Source of the DNA: Candidatus Nomurabacteria bacterium | Lineage (GTDB): Bacteria > Patescibacteriota > Minisyncoccia > Phycocordibacterales > UBA9973 | Length of the DNA: 58,495 bases | Direction of reading: 5' to 3' | NCBI GenBank assembly: GCA_943354905.1 | Contig: CALRDL010000004.1 | Location: forward strand, 1-58,495 | In this document: piece after piece, positions 27,516 through 35,111 of the stretch | Position numbering within the stretch: the stretch's first letter is position 1 | Layout of the letters: each line of letters begins with the position of its first letter | Made by a program: the position numbers and the translations under genes | The notes under the pieces: generated by a model | Databases searched by the model: none | Told to the model about the DNA's origin: nothing | The model's input: only the letters and a program-made list of their open reading frames with translations

Positions 27516-28166
27516 TTACTCTTTAAGAGTGTTCCCTGTGAACAAGAATCTCTTTACTCCGATAGGTTTCCCGTCAAGATCCTGCATTTCAAAAATTAAA
27601 TATATTTTATCATCAATTATTTCTGATTTCATTTTATTAACCCAGCCATTGAAATTAAAATCATGATCAAACCAATCTTGAAAGTTTGTATAAATATTTT
27701 TATTTTCTTTTTGGTCCATATAACTTAAAACACCTAATCTTGTTTCCTTGTTGAAAATATCCACTAAATAAATTCCTTGGCAACTCGTACCACAATACGA
27801 GGTGAAAAAAATATGTCCATTGCCGAGCCAATGCGGGTACCCAATCCTATTGCCAGTGAATAGATAATTCTCTCTTCGAGTCTCCATATCTTTTACTGAA
27901 ATAATTATATTATTATCAAAATATTCATTATAGTAGTTATCGTAGAAACTTGAGTTAAAATCAATACCATAAGAAATAATCTTATTTAAACCATCAAGAG
28001 ATAATTTTTCAAAACCAATAGTTTTTAAGGTTTGTGGTGTAAAATTTTCTACTTGACTATCTTTTTTAATCTCTTGTGAATAGTAAAAAACACCTAAAAA
28101 GATTAAACTTACGGATAAAAAAAGTGTTACAGTTAAGTTATCGCATAATTTATGCCTTAAGTTCAT
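27516..28166 (-). CDS. Signal-anchored protein of unknown function
   Basis: From ATG at 28166 the protein is ~216 aa, starting MNLRHKLCDNLTVTLFLSVSLIFLGVFYY, a single N-terminal TM/signal anchor. The extracytoplasmic part has YLFTGNRIGYPHWLGNGHIFFTSYCGTSCQGIYLVDI, reminiscent of one or two propeller-like strands with a CGTSC pair. An in-frame ATG at 28265 would put the TM segment 40 residues in and overlap the upstream gene by 116 bp, so I prefer the later start. It follows the cell-wall hydrolase gene. I do not recognise the family. Confidence 0.6.
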   Translation of the reverse strand: MNLRHKLCDNLTVTLFLSVSLIFLGVFYYSQEIKKDSQVENFTPQTLKTIGFEKLSLDGLNKIISYGIDFNSSFYDNYYNEYFDNNIIISVKDMETRRENYLFTGNRIGYPHWLGNGHIFFTSYCGTSCQGIYLVDIFNKETRLGVLSYMDQKENKNIYTNFQDWFDHDFNFNGWVNKMKSEIIDDKIYLIFEMQDLDGKPIGVKRFLFTGNTLKE

Positions 28167-28998
28167 AAAAATACATTTCGTCAATTTTAACTTTGAAATT
28201 TTTCTTTGTTGCCCACCAAGGAAAATCTTTTTGTTTTTTGTATGAATGAAAATGTGTAGCTCCAAAAGTTGGATCAGAAATTTCCCAGCGAAGCACCACC
28301 CCAGCTACCTCATAACATTGAGTCCAGATCAATACGCTTACATTTTTATAAAACGGATCTCTAACTTTGTCTTTAGTATCTTTATTCCAAAAAGAATCAT
28401 ATTGAGACTTTTTAAGAATAACTGCATGAATATTATTACCCCAACTTTTTTTATTTTTTTTCACACGATTGAGCACACTAAAGCCAACACCAATTTTTGC
28501 TTCTTCTTTTTGATTCTCTGCTTCACCAAGTATCATTCTTGCTAATATCATCTGCTCTGTATCATCATTTAAATCCCCAGTCCATTCTGGGTCATCCACA
28601 GAAGGAATTTTTTTTGCTTGTTCTATGACTAAAATTACATTAAAAATAGCAGTGACTTTTCTTAGATTTTTGCGCATTTCTTGAACTTTAATTTTAAATT
28701 TAAAATCTTTTGATTTCTCAGACCCTAGATCAATTTTTATTTGATCATTAATCTGACCAATATCATTAAAAATCAAATCTTTTTCCACCACTTTTATAGA
28801 AATTTTTTCTTCAAATATATTTTTGAGTGTTTCAAATTGCGCGATTTCTTCGTTTATTTCTTTAAGACCATTCGGCTTTATTGATTTATTTAAATTATAA
28901 ACCTTATTTTTTATAGAAATTTCCAGTCGAATATTATGGCCGATAGAATCCCCTAAGTATTCAATGTTCTTAAGTTTTATAGAAATTTTTTTAGACAT
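28150..28998 (-). CDS. SleB/CwlJ-type cell-wall hydrolase
   Basis: In this 282-aa protein the C-terminal ~130 residues fit the Hydrolase_2 domain: LARMILGEAENQKEEAKIGVGFSVLNRVKKN, FWN and ATHFHSY. SleB-type enzymes are lytic transglycosylases, and the E in GEAE is the expected catalytic acid. The N-terminal ~150 residues are a beta-rich domain I do not recognise. No signal peptide is evident, so a holin-like route or cytoplasmic storage is possible. TATAAT at 29005-29010 (minus) lies 6 nt before the ATG, implying a leaderless mRNA. The promoter region is shared divergently with the TrpR-like gene. Confidence 0.8.
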   Translation of the reverse strand: MSKKISIKLKNIEYLGDSIGHNIRLEISIKNKVYNLNKSIKPNGLKEINEEIAQFETLKNIFEEKISIKVVEKDLIFNDIGQINDQIKIDLGSEKSKDFKFKIKVQEMRKNLRKVTAIFNVILVIEQAKKIPSVDDPEWTGDLNDDTEQMILARMILGEAENQKEEAKIGVGFSVLNRVKKNKKSWGNNIHAVILKKSQYDSFWNKDTKDKVRDPFYKNVSVLIWTQCYEVAGVVLRWEISDPTFGATHFHSYKKQKDFPWWATKKNFKVKIDEMYFYELKA

Positions 28999-29052
28999 AA
29001 ATTTATTATAACACGAGAGAGAACGAATAAGTTATCCCCAGCTCTTTTAGCT

Positions 29053-29088
29053 ACTTTACTTGACTAAAGTACTTTACTTTGCTAAAGT
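29053..29088 (+). promoter_or_regulatory. Tandem palindromic operator over the TrpR-like promoter (site A)
   Basis: Two abutting perfect palindromes ACTTTA-N6-TAAAGT lie at 29053-29070 and 29071-29088. TTGACT (29060-29065) inside the first and TAAAGT (29083-29088) ending the second are 17 bp apart, so they form the -35 and -10 of a promoter whose start falls on the ATG at 29095. This is an ideal layout for autorepression. The binding protein is inferred. Confidence 0.7.
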
Positions 29089-29094
29089 ATATAT

Positions 29095-29520
29095 ATGAGT
29101 AAAGGAATGAATAGAAATACAAATATCCGCACAATGAAATTGATCCGAGGAATTGGATCGGTTATCAACTGGAAAGATACTAAAAACAAGCAATTAATTG
29201 CTGGAATTTTAGCATTAAAAAATGCTGACGAAGCCAAGCGTTTTCTACGTGACCTTATGACCGAAAAAGAAATAAAAGAATTTGCGAACAGGCTCGAAGC
29301 CGCAACACTCCTTTCACAAAATGTGCAATACAACACCATCAGCGAAGACACAGGGCTTTCTTCTACTACAATTGCTCGTATTGCTAAATGGTTAGGTGGC
29401 TCGCTTGGTGGATATAGATTAATTTTGAATAGAATCATTCCCTCGAATAAACTCGGGACTTCCTCACGTCAGCATACTGCCTCTTCCAAAATTGGGAAAG
29501 GGTTGTATTTGAGTTCGTAA
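29095..29520 (+). CDS. TrpR/YerC-family repressor
   Basis: The 141-aa protein has the Trp_repressor fold: LALKNADEAKRFLRDLMTEKEIKEFANRLEAATLLSQNVQYNTISEDTGLSSTTIARIAKWLGG, with a helix-turn-helix at residues ~79-100. It is closer to the YerC/YecD branch than to classic TrpR and has a ~35-residue C-terminal extension. Its own promoter is covered by tandem ACTTTA-N6-TAAAGT palindromes, and an aromatic amino acid hydroxylase lies two genes downstream. A role in sensing an aromatic amino acid is therefore plausible but inferred. The mRNA appears leaderless. A 12-bp terminator follows. Confidence 0.88.
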   Translation: MSKGMNRNTNIRTMKLIRGIGSVINWKDTKNKQLIAGILALKNADEAKRFLRDLMTEKEIKEFANRLEAATLLSQNVQYNTISEDTGLSSTTIARIAKWLGGSLGGYRLILNRIIPSNKLGTSSRQHTASSKIGKGLYLSS

Positions 29521-29539
29521 TAGAAAATTATTTGAAACC

Positions 29540-29569
29540 AACCCCTTCTCAATTTTGAGAAGGGGTTTT
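29540..29569 (+). terminator. Terminator after the TrpR-like gene
   Basis: AACCCCTTCTCA, loop ATTT, TGAGAAGGGGTT followed by TT: a 12-bp stem with a T-rich 3' side, 20 bases after the stop codon. Confidence 0.88.
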
Positions 29570-29635
29570 GCGTTCTACCCAGATACGCTATGGTTACCCA
29601 CTATTTGGGATGAATTGTTCTTCAAAGGAGAAAAA

Positions 29636-30358
29636 ATGTTTGAAAAAATTGAAAAAATCCGGAGAGATGTAACAAAAGCTCTCCGGACGCTTCCAATCGC
29701 GGGCCCAGCAGCTCGCTATGACCTAGAGTACAGCTCTGCGACCGAACTCGCAGAGCTAACCGGAGTGCGGTGCCAATTTGAAGGCACGCATTACTGGTTT
29801 TGGTCGCCAGTACTCGATGAGATCTTTTTGCAGGAATTCGTCATTCCTGACAAAAAGATTATTGATGTCGGTGCCGGAAACGGCGCCTTAATCAAGGAAC
29901 TCATTTCACTCGGATGCCAGCCCGAGTGCCTTTCTGGAGTCGACATCTCCAGGAGGGCAGTGAGCCGAATTAAGGAAACCGGGGCAAGAGCTTTTCACGG
30001 CTCCCTTTCCGGCATCCCAACCGGCGAAAAATGGGATGTTATTTTTCTTTCGTACTTTGTTGATCGTGATAATGACCAACGAGGTACATTTGAAACAGCC
30101 GTCAGAATCCTCGCTGACGGTGGGGTGATAGTCCTCGAAGGGCTATTCCCCTGCGTTCTCCAAGATTCCATGGGTACAAGCTACGGTACCCAAAATGTCA
30201 CCTTCGGTGAAGATGCCGAGGAGGATATTAGACTGGTAACTGCCGAGTTCGCTCGGCTCGGTATGAAACTTCAAAAACGTAACGATGGGGAACGTTATGT
30301 TTACTCGATGGATGGGCCCGAGACCCTACCGTCGAAAACGCTTGTTTTTTCTCGGTAA
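29636..30358 (+). CDS. Class I SAM-dependent methyltransferase
   Basis: The protein is 240 aa from ATG 29636, chosen because AAAGGAG lies 5 nt upstream; the longer frame from 29555 would run through the terminator. Motif I is IIDVGAGNGALIKEL (residues ~75-89), and VDIS, WDVIFLSYFVD and a GGVIVLEG strand follow the Rossmann methyltransferase order. The substrate is unknown. The gene is clearly richer in G+C than its neighbours and has a strong Shine-Dalgarno, which most genes here lack, suggesting separate acquisition. It is between the TrpR-like and hydroxylase genes. Confidence 0.82.
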   Translation: MFEKIEKIRRDVTKALRTLPIAGPAARYDLEYSSATELAELTGVRCQFEGTHYWFWSPVLDEIFLQEFVIPDKKIIDVGAGNGALIKELISLGCQPECLSGVDISRRAVSRIKETGARAFHGSLSGIPTGEKWDVIFLSYFVDRDNDQRGTFETAVRILADGGVIVLEGLFPCVLQDSMGTSYGTQNVTFGEDAEEDIRLVTAEFARLGMKLQKRNDGERYVYSMDGPETLPSKTLVFSR

Positions 30359-30438
30359 TCGTCGTGGTTGCTCCCTGTAGAATGAAATATGTTTCTGCAG
30401 GGCGCGACTTTAGTATTAAAAAAATTAAAAATAAAAAT

Positions 30439-31158
30439 ATGTATAAAAAATATAGAAAATTAAATCCAAAGATAGACAATAAAAATTGGCAGATATTATT
30501 TACTACCCAATTTCAGAATATGCAAAAATTAAATGCCATAGCAACATTTTGGATAAATGGTTTTTCGAAACTGGGAATTGATAATTCAAGACGACCTAGT
30601 ATAAAAGAAATAAATAAAATATCAGCAAAATATACCGGCTACCGCTATGTGCAAACCAAAATGAATGTAATTATGTCGAAAATTGGTTGGTATGAAATGG
30701 TAGCTCGTTATGAAATGCCTGTGACAAACTTTGTACGCAAACCAAGCGAACTTGACTACTGTGATGAACCCGATAGCTTCCATGAGATAATGGGCCACAT
30801 CGCAATGTATATAGATAAAGAATACTCAGACATGATCCAAACTTTGGCAAAACTATATATAGACGCATATTATGCAAAGCGTGAAGATCTTTTGAAAGAA
30901 ATTGATTTTATAAACGACTATGTGATAGAACTCGGACTTATTAGAGAACCATCTGGAATAAAAGCATTTGGGGCGACATTGTATTCTTCTGGTGAAGTGA
31001 AAGAAGCATTCAAAAAGAAAAATCAAAGAGTTTTGGGAAATAAAATTCCTAATGAGAAAAAGGGGTACGACAGGTCAAAACCACAAGGTAGATATTATAT
31101 TATTGAGTCGATAGATCAAATAAATAAATTACTTGTACAAATACGAAATAGATTCTAA
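30439..31158 (+). CDS. Aromatic amino acid hydroxylase (pterin-dependent), copy 1
   Basis: The 239-aa protein matches the catalytic core of Phe/Tyr/Trp hydroxylases. Iron ligands H115 and H120 lie in SFHEIMGHIAMY, and E164 in YVIELGLIRE; GIKAFGATLYSSGEVKEAF corresponds to the family's AYGAGLLSSxGEL stretch. These enzymes use O2 and tetrahydropterin to hydroxylate an aromatic ring. There is no regulatory domain, and the length is short for PhhA (~260 aa). ATG 30439 is preferred over 30364, because the upstream codons overlap a CCCTG...CAGGG hairpin. Phe versus Trp specificity cannot be read. Tandem palindromes follow the stop. Confidence 0.88.
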   Translation: MYKKYRKLNPKIDNKNWQILFTTQFQNMQKLNAIATFWINGFSKLGIDNSRRPSIKEINKISAKYTGYRYVQTKMNVIMSKIGWYEMVARYEMPVTNFVRKPSELDYCDEPDSFHEIMGHIAMYIDKEYSDMIQTLAKLYIDAYYAKREDLLKEIDFINDYVIELGLIREPSGIKAFGATLYSSGEVKEAFKKKNQRVLGNKIPNEKKGYDRSKPQGRYYIIESIDQINKLLVQIRNRF

Positions 31159-31167
31159 GTATAATTC

Positions 31168-31203
31168 ACTTTAGTTTAATAAAGTACTTTACTCTACTAA
31201 AGT
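31168..31203. promoter_or_regulatory. Tandem ACTTTA-N6-TAAAGT palindromes (site C)
   Basis: Two abutting perfect palindromes (31168-31185 and 31186-31203) share the exact layout of site A upstream of the TrpR-like gene, with different 6-bp centres. They lie between convergent gene ends, where no promoter is obvious. A looping operator, or a boundary repeat of the inserted cluster, are both possible. Confidence 0.65.
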
Positions 31204-31221
31204 AGGTTGTTTAAAATTACA

Positions 31222-31845
31222 CTATTCAATAATTAGAACCTCCCCATCTCGTAAAGTTTTATAAGGAATATTATTCTGCTCGCAAAATTCAATTTCTTTA
31301 TCAACACCTGCTGATTCAGGATGATCGGATTTATAATGAGGCATAAATGCAAAATCAACAAATCCCAAACCTTCCCAGACAGTTTCTTTCAATTCTTCAT
31401 ATGGCATTTCTGTAGAATCATCCACAACAGGATAAGCATGCAAGTCTGGAGCAAGCACACATCCAGCTGCGCTATAGCCAGCATATAGAAAATTTTGATT
31501 ATTGTTTTTTAATTCAGTGAGAATTTCATCTAGCCCACTTAATTTCATAGCTTGGCGTAAGACAAAAACATTCCCCCCACTGATAAATATTGCACCAAGC
31601 TCTTCTAACTTATTTTTTAATTCATCTTTTTTATCAAAATAATCTTGTAAGTCTAATAAATAAACTTCTAAACCAAGATCACGCAATAGTTGCATATCTC
31701 TCTCAGCTTTTTCTTTTCTAGTTTTTGAATCAGAACCAGAATGATCTCTGGCGTTAGGAATATATCCTATTTTTTTATTAGGAATTAACTGTTTAAATTT
31801 TTCAACTTCATTCCCTATTCCGTAGGATGATAAATAGAATTTCAT
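31222..31845 (-). CDS. Peptidase S51 (dipeptidase E-like)
   Basis: The 207-aa protein has FISGGNVFVLRQAM and the nucleophile elbow LYAGYSAAGCVLAPDL, both typical of the PepE/cyanophycinase S51 family, and a DFAFMPHYKSDHPES stretch with the likely catalytic His. PepE-type enzymes cleave Asp-X dipeptides. It starts 3 bases after the pterin dehydratase stop, so the two are co-transcribed. It is intact by length, and no signal peptide is present, so it should be cytoplasmic. Confidence 0.85.
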   Translation of the reverse strand: MKFYLSSYGIGNEVEKFKQLIPNKKIGYIPNARDHSGSDSKTRKEKAERDMQLLRDLGLEVYLLDLQDYFDKKDELKNKLEELGAIFISGGNVFVLRQAMKLSGLDEILTELKNNNQNFLYAGYSAAGCVLAPDLHAYPVVDDSTEMPYEELKETVWEGLGFVDFAFMPHYKSDHPESAGVDKEIEFCEQNNIPYKTLRDGEVLIIE

Positions 31846-31848
31846 AAA

Positions 31849-32205
31849 TTATATTTTACTCGCACCTACTTTCGCCGCGAGGATAAAATCATTTTCAGAT
31901 AGGCCGCCGATGGCGTGGGTGGAGAGAACGAGCTCAACTTTGTTGTAATGAATCTGAATATCGGGATGATGACCTTCTTGTTCAGCAATATCAGCCACAA
32001 GATTTACAAAATTTATCGCTCCGATAAAATCAGAGAATTTAAATTCTTTGGAAATCTTTTTCGCATCCGCATCTAGTATCCAGCCACCTGCCTGCGCAGG
32101 CAGGCTGACTTCATCTAAATAATCTTGCGCATCTTCTCTCGACAAGGGTTTTATTCCCTTGCCTTCGCAAGCAATACATACTTTTTTTAATAAATCATAA
32201 GACAT
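31849..32205 (-). CDS. Pterin-4a-carbinolamine dehydratase
   Basis: The 118-aa protein has the PCD/DCoH signature AEQEGHHPDIQIHYNKVELVLSTHAIGGLSENDFILAAKV. It regenerates the pterin cofactor after each hydroxylase turnover, so its place between two aromatic amino acid hydroxylase genes is functionally coherent. ATG at 32205 is chosen over an upstream in-frame start at 32232, because TATAAT (32212-32217, minus) lies 6 nt before it: a leaderless promoter inside the end of the hydroxylase gene. Residues 35-40 are LPAQAG from a palindromic insertion. The ~20-residue N-terminus with CIACEGKG is unusual and recurs in CPR PCDs. Confidence 0.92.
   Translation of the reverse strand: MSYDLLKKVCIACEGKGIKPLSREDAQDYLDEVSLPAQAGGWILDADAKKISKEFKFSDFIGAINFVNLVADIAEQEGHHPDIQIHYNKVELVLSTHAIGGLSENDFILAAKVGASKI
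32087..32104. repeat. LPAQAG palindromic element, copy 4 (in PCD)
   Basis: Perfect CCTGCCTGCGCAGGCAGG, read on the minus strand as LPAQAG at residues 35-40 of the pterin dehydratase. Confidence 0.85.
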
Positions 32206-32219
32206 ATTTTTATTATACA

Positions 32220-32936
32220 CTACTTTAACCATTTATCGACTATTTTTTCTAATTGATCTAAGCTATCAAGGACAAAAAGCTTCTTGTGAAATTTATGGGC
32301 ACTGCGATTTATTTTACCAACCATATCAGCATCGTAGGGTAATTTTTCTACTTTTTCAGATAAAGCATTATTTAATTCCCCTTCTGAAGAAATGAGTCCT
32401 GTTCCTAAAACTTTTATCTTGCCTTTCACTTTTAAGAAAGAAAACTCAATCCCATACCACCAGTTATTTGCAATTTTCAATTTATCTTTTTTTGTTTTAG
32501 CTTTTACATACGCCAAGCCAAACTTTTGTACGATTCGAGCATATTTTTTATTCGCTAAAAATGGCAAATGTCCGAAAACATCATGAAAAACATCTGGGAG
32601 TGGCGTATATTCTAAATTTTTCTTTGAACGAATATATTCAGTAACTCGGATTTTTCTTTCAGCTAAACTAGAAATCCACGGACCATCTTCTTCGTATTGG
32701 ACACCAGTGCTTGCAACCTGAAAACCAGTTAGACTTTTTAATTTTATATTGATGGCACGAAAGTTCGGTATAGATCTAGCACTCAACCCTAAAAGTTTCC
32801 AGCCTTGCTTGTGCATAGGATGTGCATAGTTTTTTAAACTTTTTATTCTTCTACCAGCCAAGATACTCCAAACTTCGTGTTCTCTGTTTCGAAACTTTCT
32901 AAAAATACTTTTATTTTTTCTATTTTTTAAGTTCAT
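32220..32936 (-). CDS. Aromatic amino acid hydroxylase (pterin-dependent), copy 2
   Basis: The 238-aa protein has the complete hydroxylase core: YTPLPDVFHDVFGHLPFL with H118 and H123, WWYGIEFSFLK with E164, and VLGTGLISSEGELNNAL. It is closer to bacterial PhhA than copy 1 and lacks the regulatory domain. The first ~40 residues are very basic (NLKNRKNKSIFRKFRNREHE), which is unusual. The PCD gene follows on the same strand. A terminator hairpin in a long imperfect palindrome lies ~30 nt upstream of its start, so expression must start after it or pass through it. Confidence 0.9.
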   Translation of the reverse strand: MNLKNRKNKSIFRKFRNREHEVWSILAGRRIKSLKNYAHPMHKQGWKLLGLSARSIPNFRAINIKLKSLTGFQVASTGVQYEEDGPWISSLAERKIRVTEYIRSKKNLEYTPLPDVFHDVFGHLPFLANKKYARIVQKFGLAYVKAKTKKDKLKIANNWWYGIEFSFLKVKGKIKVLGTGLISSEGELNNALSEKVEKLPYDADMVGKINRSAHKFHKKLFVLDSLDQLEKIVDKWLK

Positions 32937-32970
32937 TCTAATTTAAATTAAAGTCTAATAAAAAGAAAAA

Positions 32971-33048
32971 CCGCCCAACAGGGCGGTTTTTCTTTTGTAT
33001 CTTTTGAATTTTTAATTCAAATACAAAAGTCCCCGTCCCGTTGGGCGG
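32971..33048. terminator. Large imperfect palindrome with terminator hairpin
   Basis: CCGCCC-AACA-GGGCGG (32971-32986) has T/A tracts on both sides and acts as a terminator on either strand. The outer arm CCGCCCAACAGGG can instead pair with CCCGTTGGGCGG (33037-33048), enclosing a second hairpin CTTTTGTAT...ATACAAAAG (32992-33029). The two folds exclude each other. The rest of 32937-33130 is AT-rich and holds nothing I recognise. Confidence 0.75.
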
Positions 33049-33130
33049 ATATAGTAATAATTAAAATTATGTATTAAAATCTTCACTTCTTCACATTAAC
33101 ATATCAACTTATTCAAGTCAATTGAATTTA

Positions 33131-34051
33131 TTAAATTAAATTTTTCCTAAGTCGTGCAATCTGATATATAGCAAACACTAACACAAATGAAGCTATCCAT
33201 TGAGAAATACTGAGTGAAATATTATTTACTTTCATATCTATTAAAATAGCAATAAATGGAAATGTTAATTCTAGAATGGTTGAAATATGCACTGGAGTTT
33301 TTTCTAATCCTCGATAATAAATGAGCAGTGCCACCATACCCGTAGATATAGCTATTAAAAATAATAAACCAAATTGGGTAGTAGTAGGTGCAGACAAACT
33401 AGAAATCAAACCAGAATTATTGCCAAACAAAAATAATATTGGAAAAGATATGATTAAAGTTGCTAGAAATCTGTAAAAAGTGCTGACTTTGAAATCCACT
33501 TTTCCGAGAAGCATTTTTGAAAAAGTTGTCGATGACCCCCAAGCGAAAGCTGCACCGAGAGCATAAAGTGCAGCGATGACAGTTCCTTCTCCGGTTGATA
33601 AATTTACGACGCCATTTGGAAATGTTACAAAATAAGCGGAAATAAAAGCAAGTAAAGCCCATTTGATATACCTGTTATCCATTTTTTCTTTCAAGAAAAT
33701 TCGCGCCGTAGTGATAGCAAAAATCGGCTGTAATTTTTGCAAAAGAAAAACAACAGAAAGAGAAATAAAATGTACTTTGCCAAGAGCAGTAGTGAACCAC
33801 AGAGTACCAAGAAGTCCACTCAAAACAGAGATCAAAATAATCAACCACCATTCTCTTTTAGAAAGTCTCGTTGCAAGAACATATTTATAAACAAACGGTG
33901 TCAGAATAATCAGCCCAATCAAATGCTCAAAAAATATGATAGTAATAGGTGGTAAAGAATACAAGTGTTGACGAATCAACCCATCAAAAGCCCAGAGTGT
34001 GGCTGCAATAATAATGAAGATCGGGCCAGTGTATGAATTTTCGATTTTCAT
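33131..34051 (-). CDS. EamA/DMT-family transporter
   Basis: The 306-aa protein has ten TM helices arranged as two EamA repeats (residues ~8-140 and ~155-300), with TLWAFDGLIRQHLYS near the start and TILELTFPFIAILID in the second repeat, a typical EamA pattern. The family exports or imports small metabolites including amino acids. Given the neighbouring aromatic amino acid genes an amino acid substrate is conceivable, but the sequence does not show it. It stands alone, upstream of the palindromic terminator. Confidence 0.88.
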   Translation of the reverse strand: MKIENSYTGPIFIIIAATLWAFDGLIRQHLYSLPPITIIFFEHLIGLIILTPFVYKYVLATRLSKREWWLIILISVLSGLLGTLWFTTALGKVHFISLSVVFLLQKLQPIFAITTARIFLKEKMDNRYIKWALLAFISAYFVTFPNGVVNLSTGEGTVIAALYALGAAFAWGSSTTFSKMLLGKVDFKVSTFYRFLATLIISFPILFLFGNNSGLISSLSAPTTTQFGLLFLIAISTGMVALLIYYRGLEKTPVHISTILELTFPFIAILIDMKVNNISLSISQWIASFVLVFAIYQIARLRKNLI

Positions 34052-34066
34052 GTTTTAGTATTTTTT

Positions 34067-34555
34067 TTATTTAAGCATGCTAAGTTCCAGCGCGGACAGG
34101 GTGGCTTCGCCACCGACATGAACCCTTTTTTTTGCCTGTTTGAGATTATTCACCGTCAAAACACCAAAACCAACCGGAATGTCATCTTCGAGCATAACCT
34201 CAAGCGCTCCTTCTTGCGCCATTTTGCATACATAATCAAAGTGCGGAGTCTCTCCGCGAATAATGCACCCAAGGGCGACCAGAAAATTATACCTGCCCGA
34301 ACGACCTCCGGGTTGAGCGGGTTTTTTAGTCAGTGCCATTTTATGCAAAGCAAAAGGCAGTTCAACCGAACCGGCCACGCGCACCACCCTTATATTTTTC
34401 TTAGACATTTTACATTTTTCCAAAGTTGCAAGCGCATTGTCTAAAAGCTTATCTGTAATTTCGCTATTCCACCTGGCAACAACAATGCAGGCTTTGAGTT
34501 TACTACCGTTTAAATATTTAGCTGTATTATTTTTTTGTTTACTTTTGATTTGCAT
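34067..34555 (-). CDS. ribH: 6,7-dimethyl-8-ribityllumazine synthase
   Basis: RibH condenses the pyrimidine with DHBP in riboflavin synthesis. Motifs seen: VVARWNSEITDKLLDNAL, RVAGSVELPFAL, ALGCIIRGETPHFDYVC and VPVGFGVLTVNN-like VGFGVLTVNNLKQA. The conserved loop before NFLVALGC holds an odd insertion KKPAQPGGRSGRY, encoded by a locally G+C-rich stretch (~34290-34320), which looks like an inserted element. The ATG at 34555 is used; the frame extends to a TTG at 34573. It overlaps ribE by 17 bp. Confidence 0.92.
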   Translation of the reverse strand: MQIKSKQKNNTAKYLNGSKLKACIVVARWNSEITDKLLDNALATLEKCKMSKKNIRVVRVAGSVELPFALHKMALTKKPAQPGGRSGRYNFLVALGCIIRGETPHFDYVCKMAQEGALEVMLEDDIPVGFGVLTVNNLKQAKKRVHVGGEATLSALELSMLK

Positions 34556-35111
34556 ATTTGGCAAGTATATCAAATTCTAAATTAACTAAATCACCGACTT
34601 TTTTATATTTTAAATTTGTGTGGAAGATGGTATACGGAATTATTTTTACAATAAAATTATTTTTAAAAGTTTGTGCCACAGTTAAGCTGATACCTTCAAC
34701 CGCAATCGACCCTTTGTAAACTAATAATTTACAAAATTTTTTATCTGGAATTTTAATTTTAAACACTTTTGAATTTCCCTCCTTTTCTATATCAAGAATC
34801 TTGCCTCGTCCATCAATATGCCCGAGTACCATATGTCCGTCCAGTCTATCACTCATCCTCATCGACTGCTCTGTATTAACTATATCATCTTTTTGCAAAA
34901 AACTTAAATTAGAAAGTTTAAGAGTTTCCGGCATATATTCGAAAAAAATATTTTTCCCCGACTTTTTCACTGTGGAACAGACACCATTAACCGAAATACT
35001 TTCGCCAACTCTCACATCTCGAAAAGGGTTTGTAACTTCCAAAAAAAGTCCACCCTGAGTGGATTTTATGCTTTTCACTTTTGAAGTTTTAGAAATTATG
35101 CCCGTGAACAT
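34539..35111 (-). CDS. ribE: Riboflavin synthase (alpha chain)
   Basis: The 190-aa protein shows the tandem lumazine-binding domains: MFTGIISKTSKVKSI at the start, VGESISVNGVCSTV (first repeat), GHMVLGHIDGRGKI, and GSIAVEGISLTVAQTFKNNFIVKIIPYTIFHTNL (second repeat). It dismutates two lumazines to riboflavin. It overlaps the riboflavin kinase gene by 16 bp and ribH by 17 bp, so the three form one operon. ribA, ribB and ribD are not in the window. Confidence 0.94.
   Translation of the reverse strand: MFTGIISKTSKVKSIKSTQGGLFLEVTNPFRDVRVGESISVNGVCSTVKKSGKNIFFEYMPETLKLSNLSFLQKDDIVNTEQSMRMSDRLDGHMVLGHIDGRGKILDIEKEGNSKVFKIKIPDKKFCKLLVYKGSIAVEGISLTVAQTFKNNFIVKIIPYTIFHTNLKYKKVGDLVNLEFDILAKYANQK

Noticed and set aside
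28167-28265. Upstream start of the signal-anchored protein at 28265
   Set aside because: It would overlap the hydrolase gene by 116 bp and bury the signal segment; ATG 28166 puts the hydrophobic segment near the N-terminus.
29555-29635. Longer start for the methyltransferase at 29555
   Set aside because: That frame begins inside the terminator of the TrpR-like gene, while ATG 29636 has AAAGGAG at proper spacing.
32206-32232. Longer start for pterin dehydratase at 32232
   Set aside because: The extra codons translate the TATAAT promoter; ATG 32205 is 6 nt after it.
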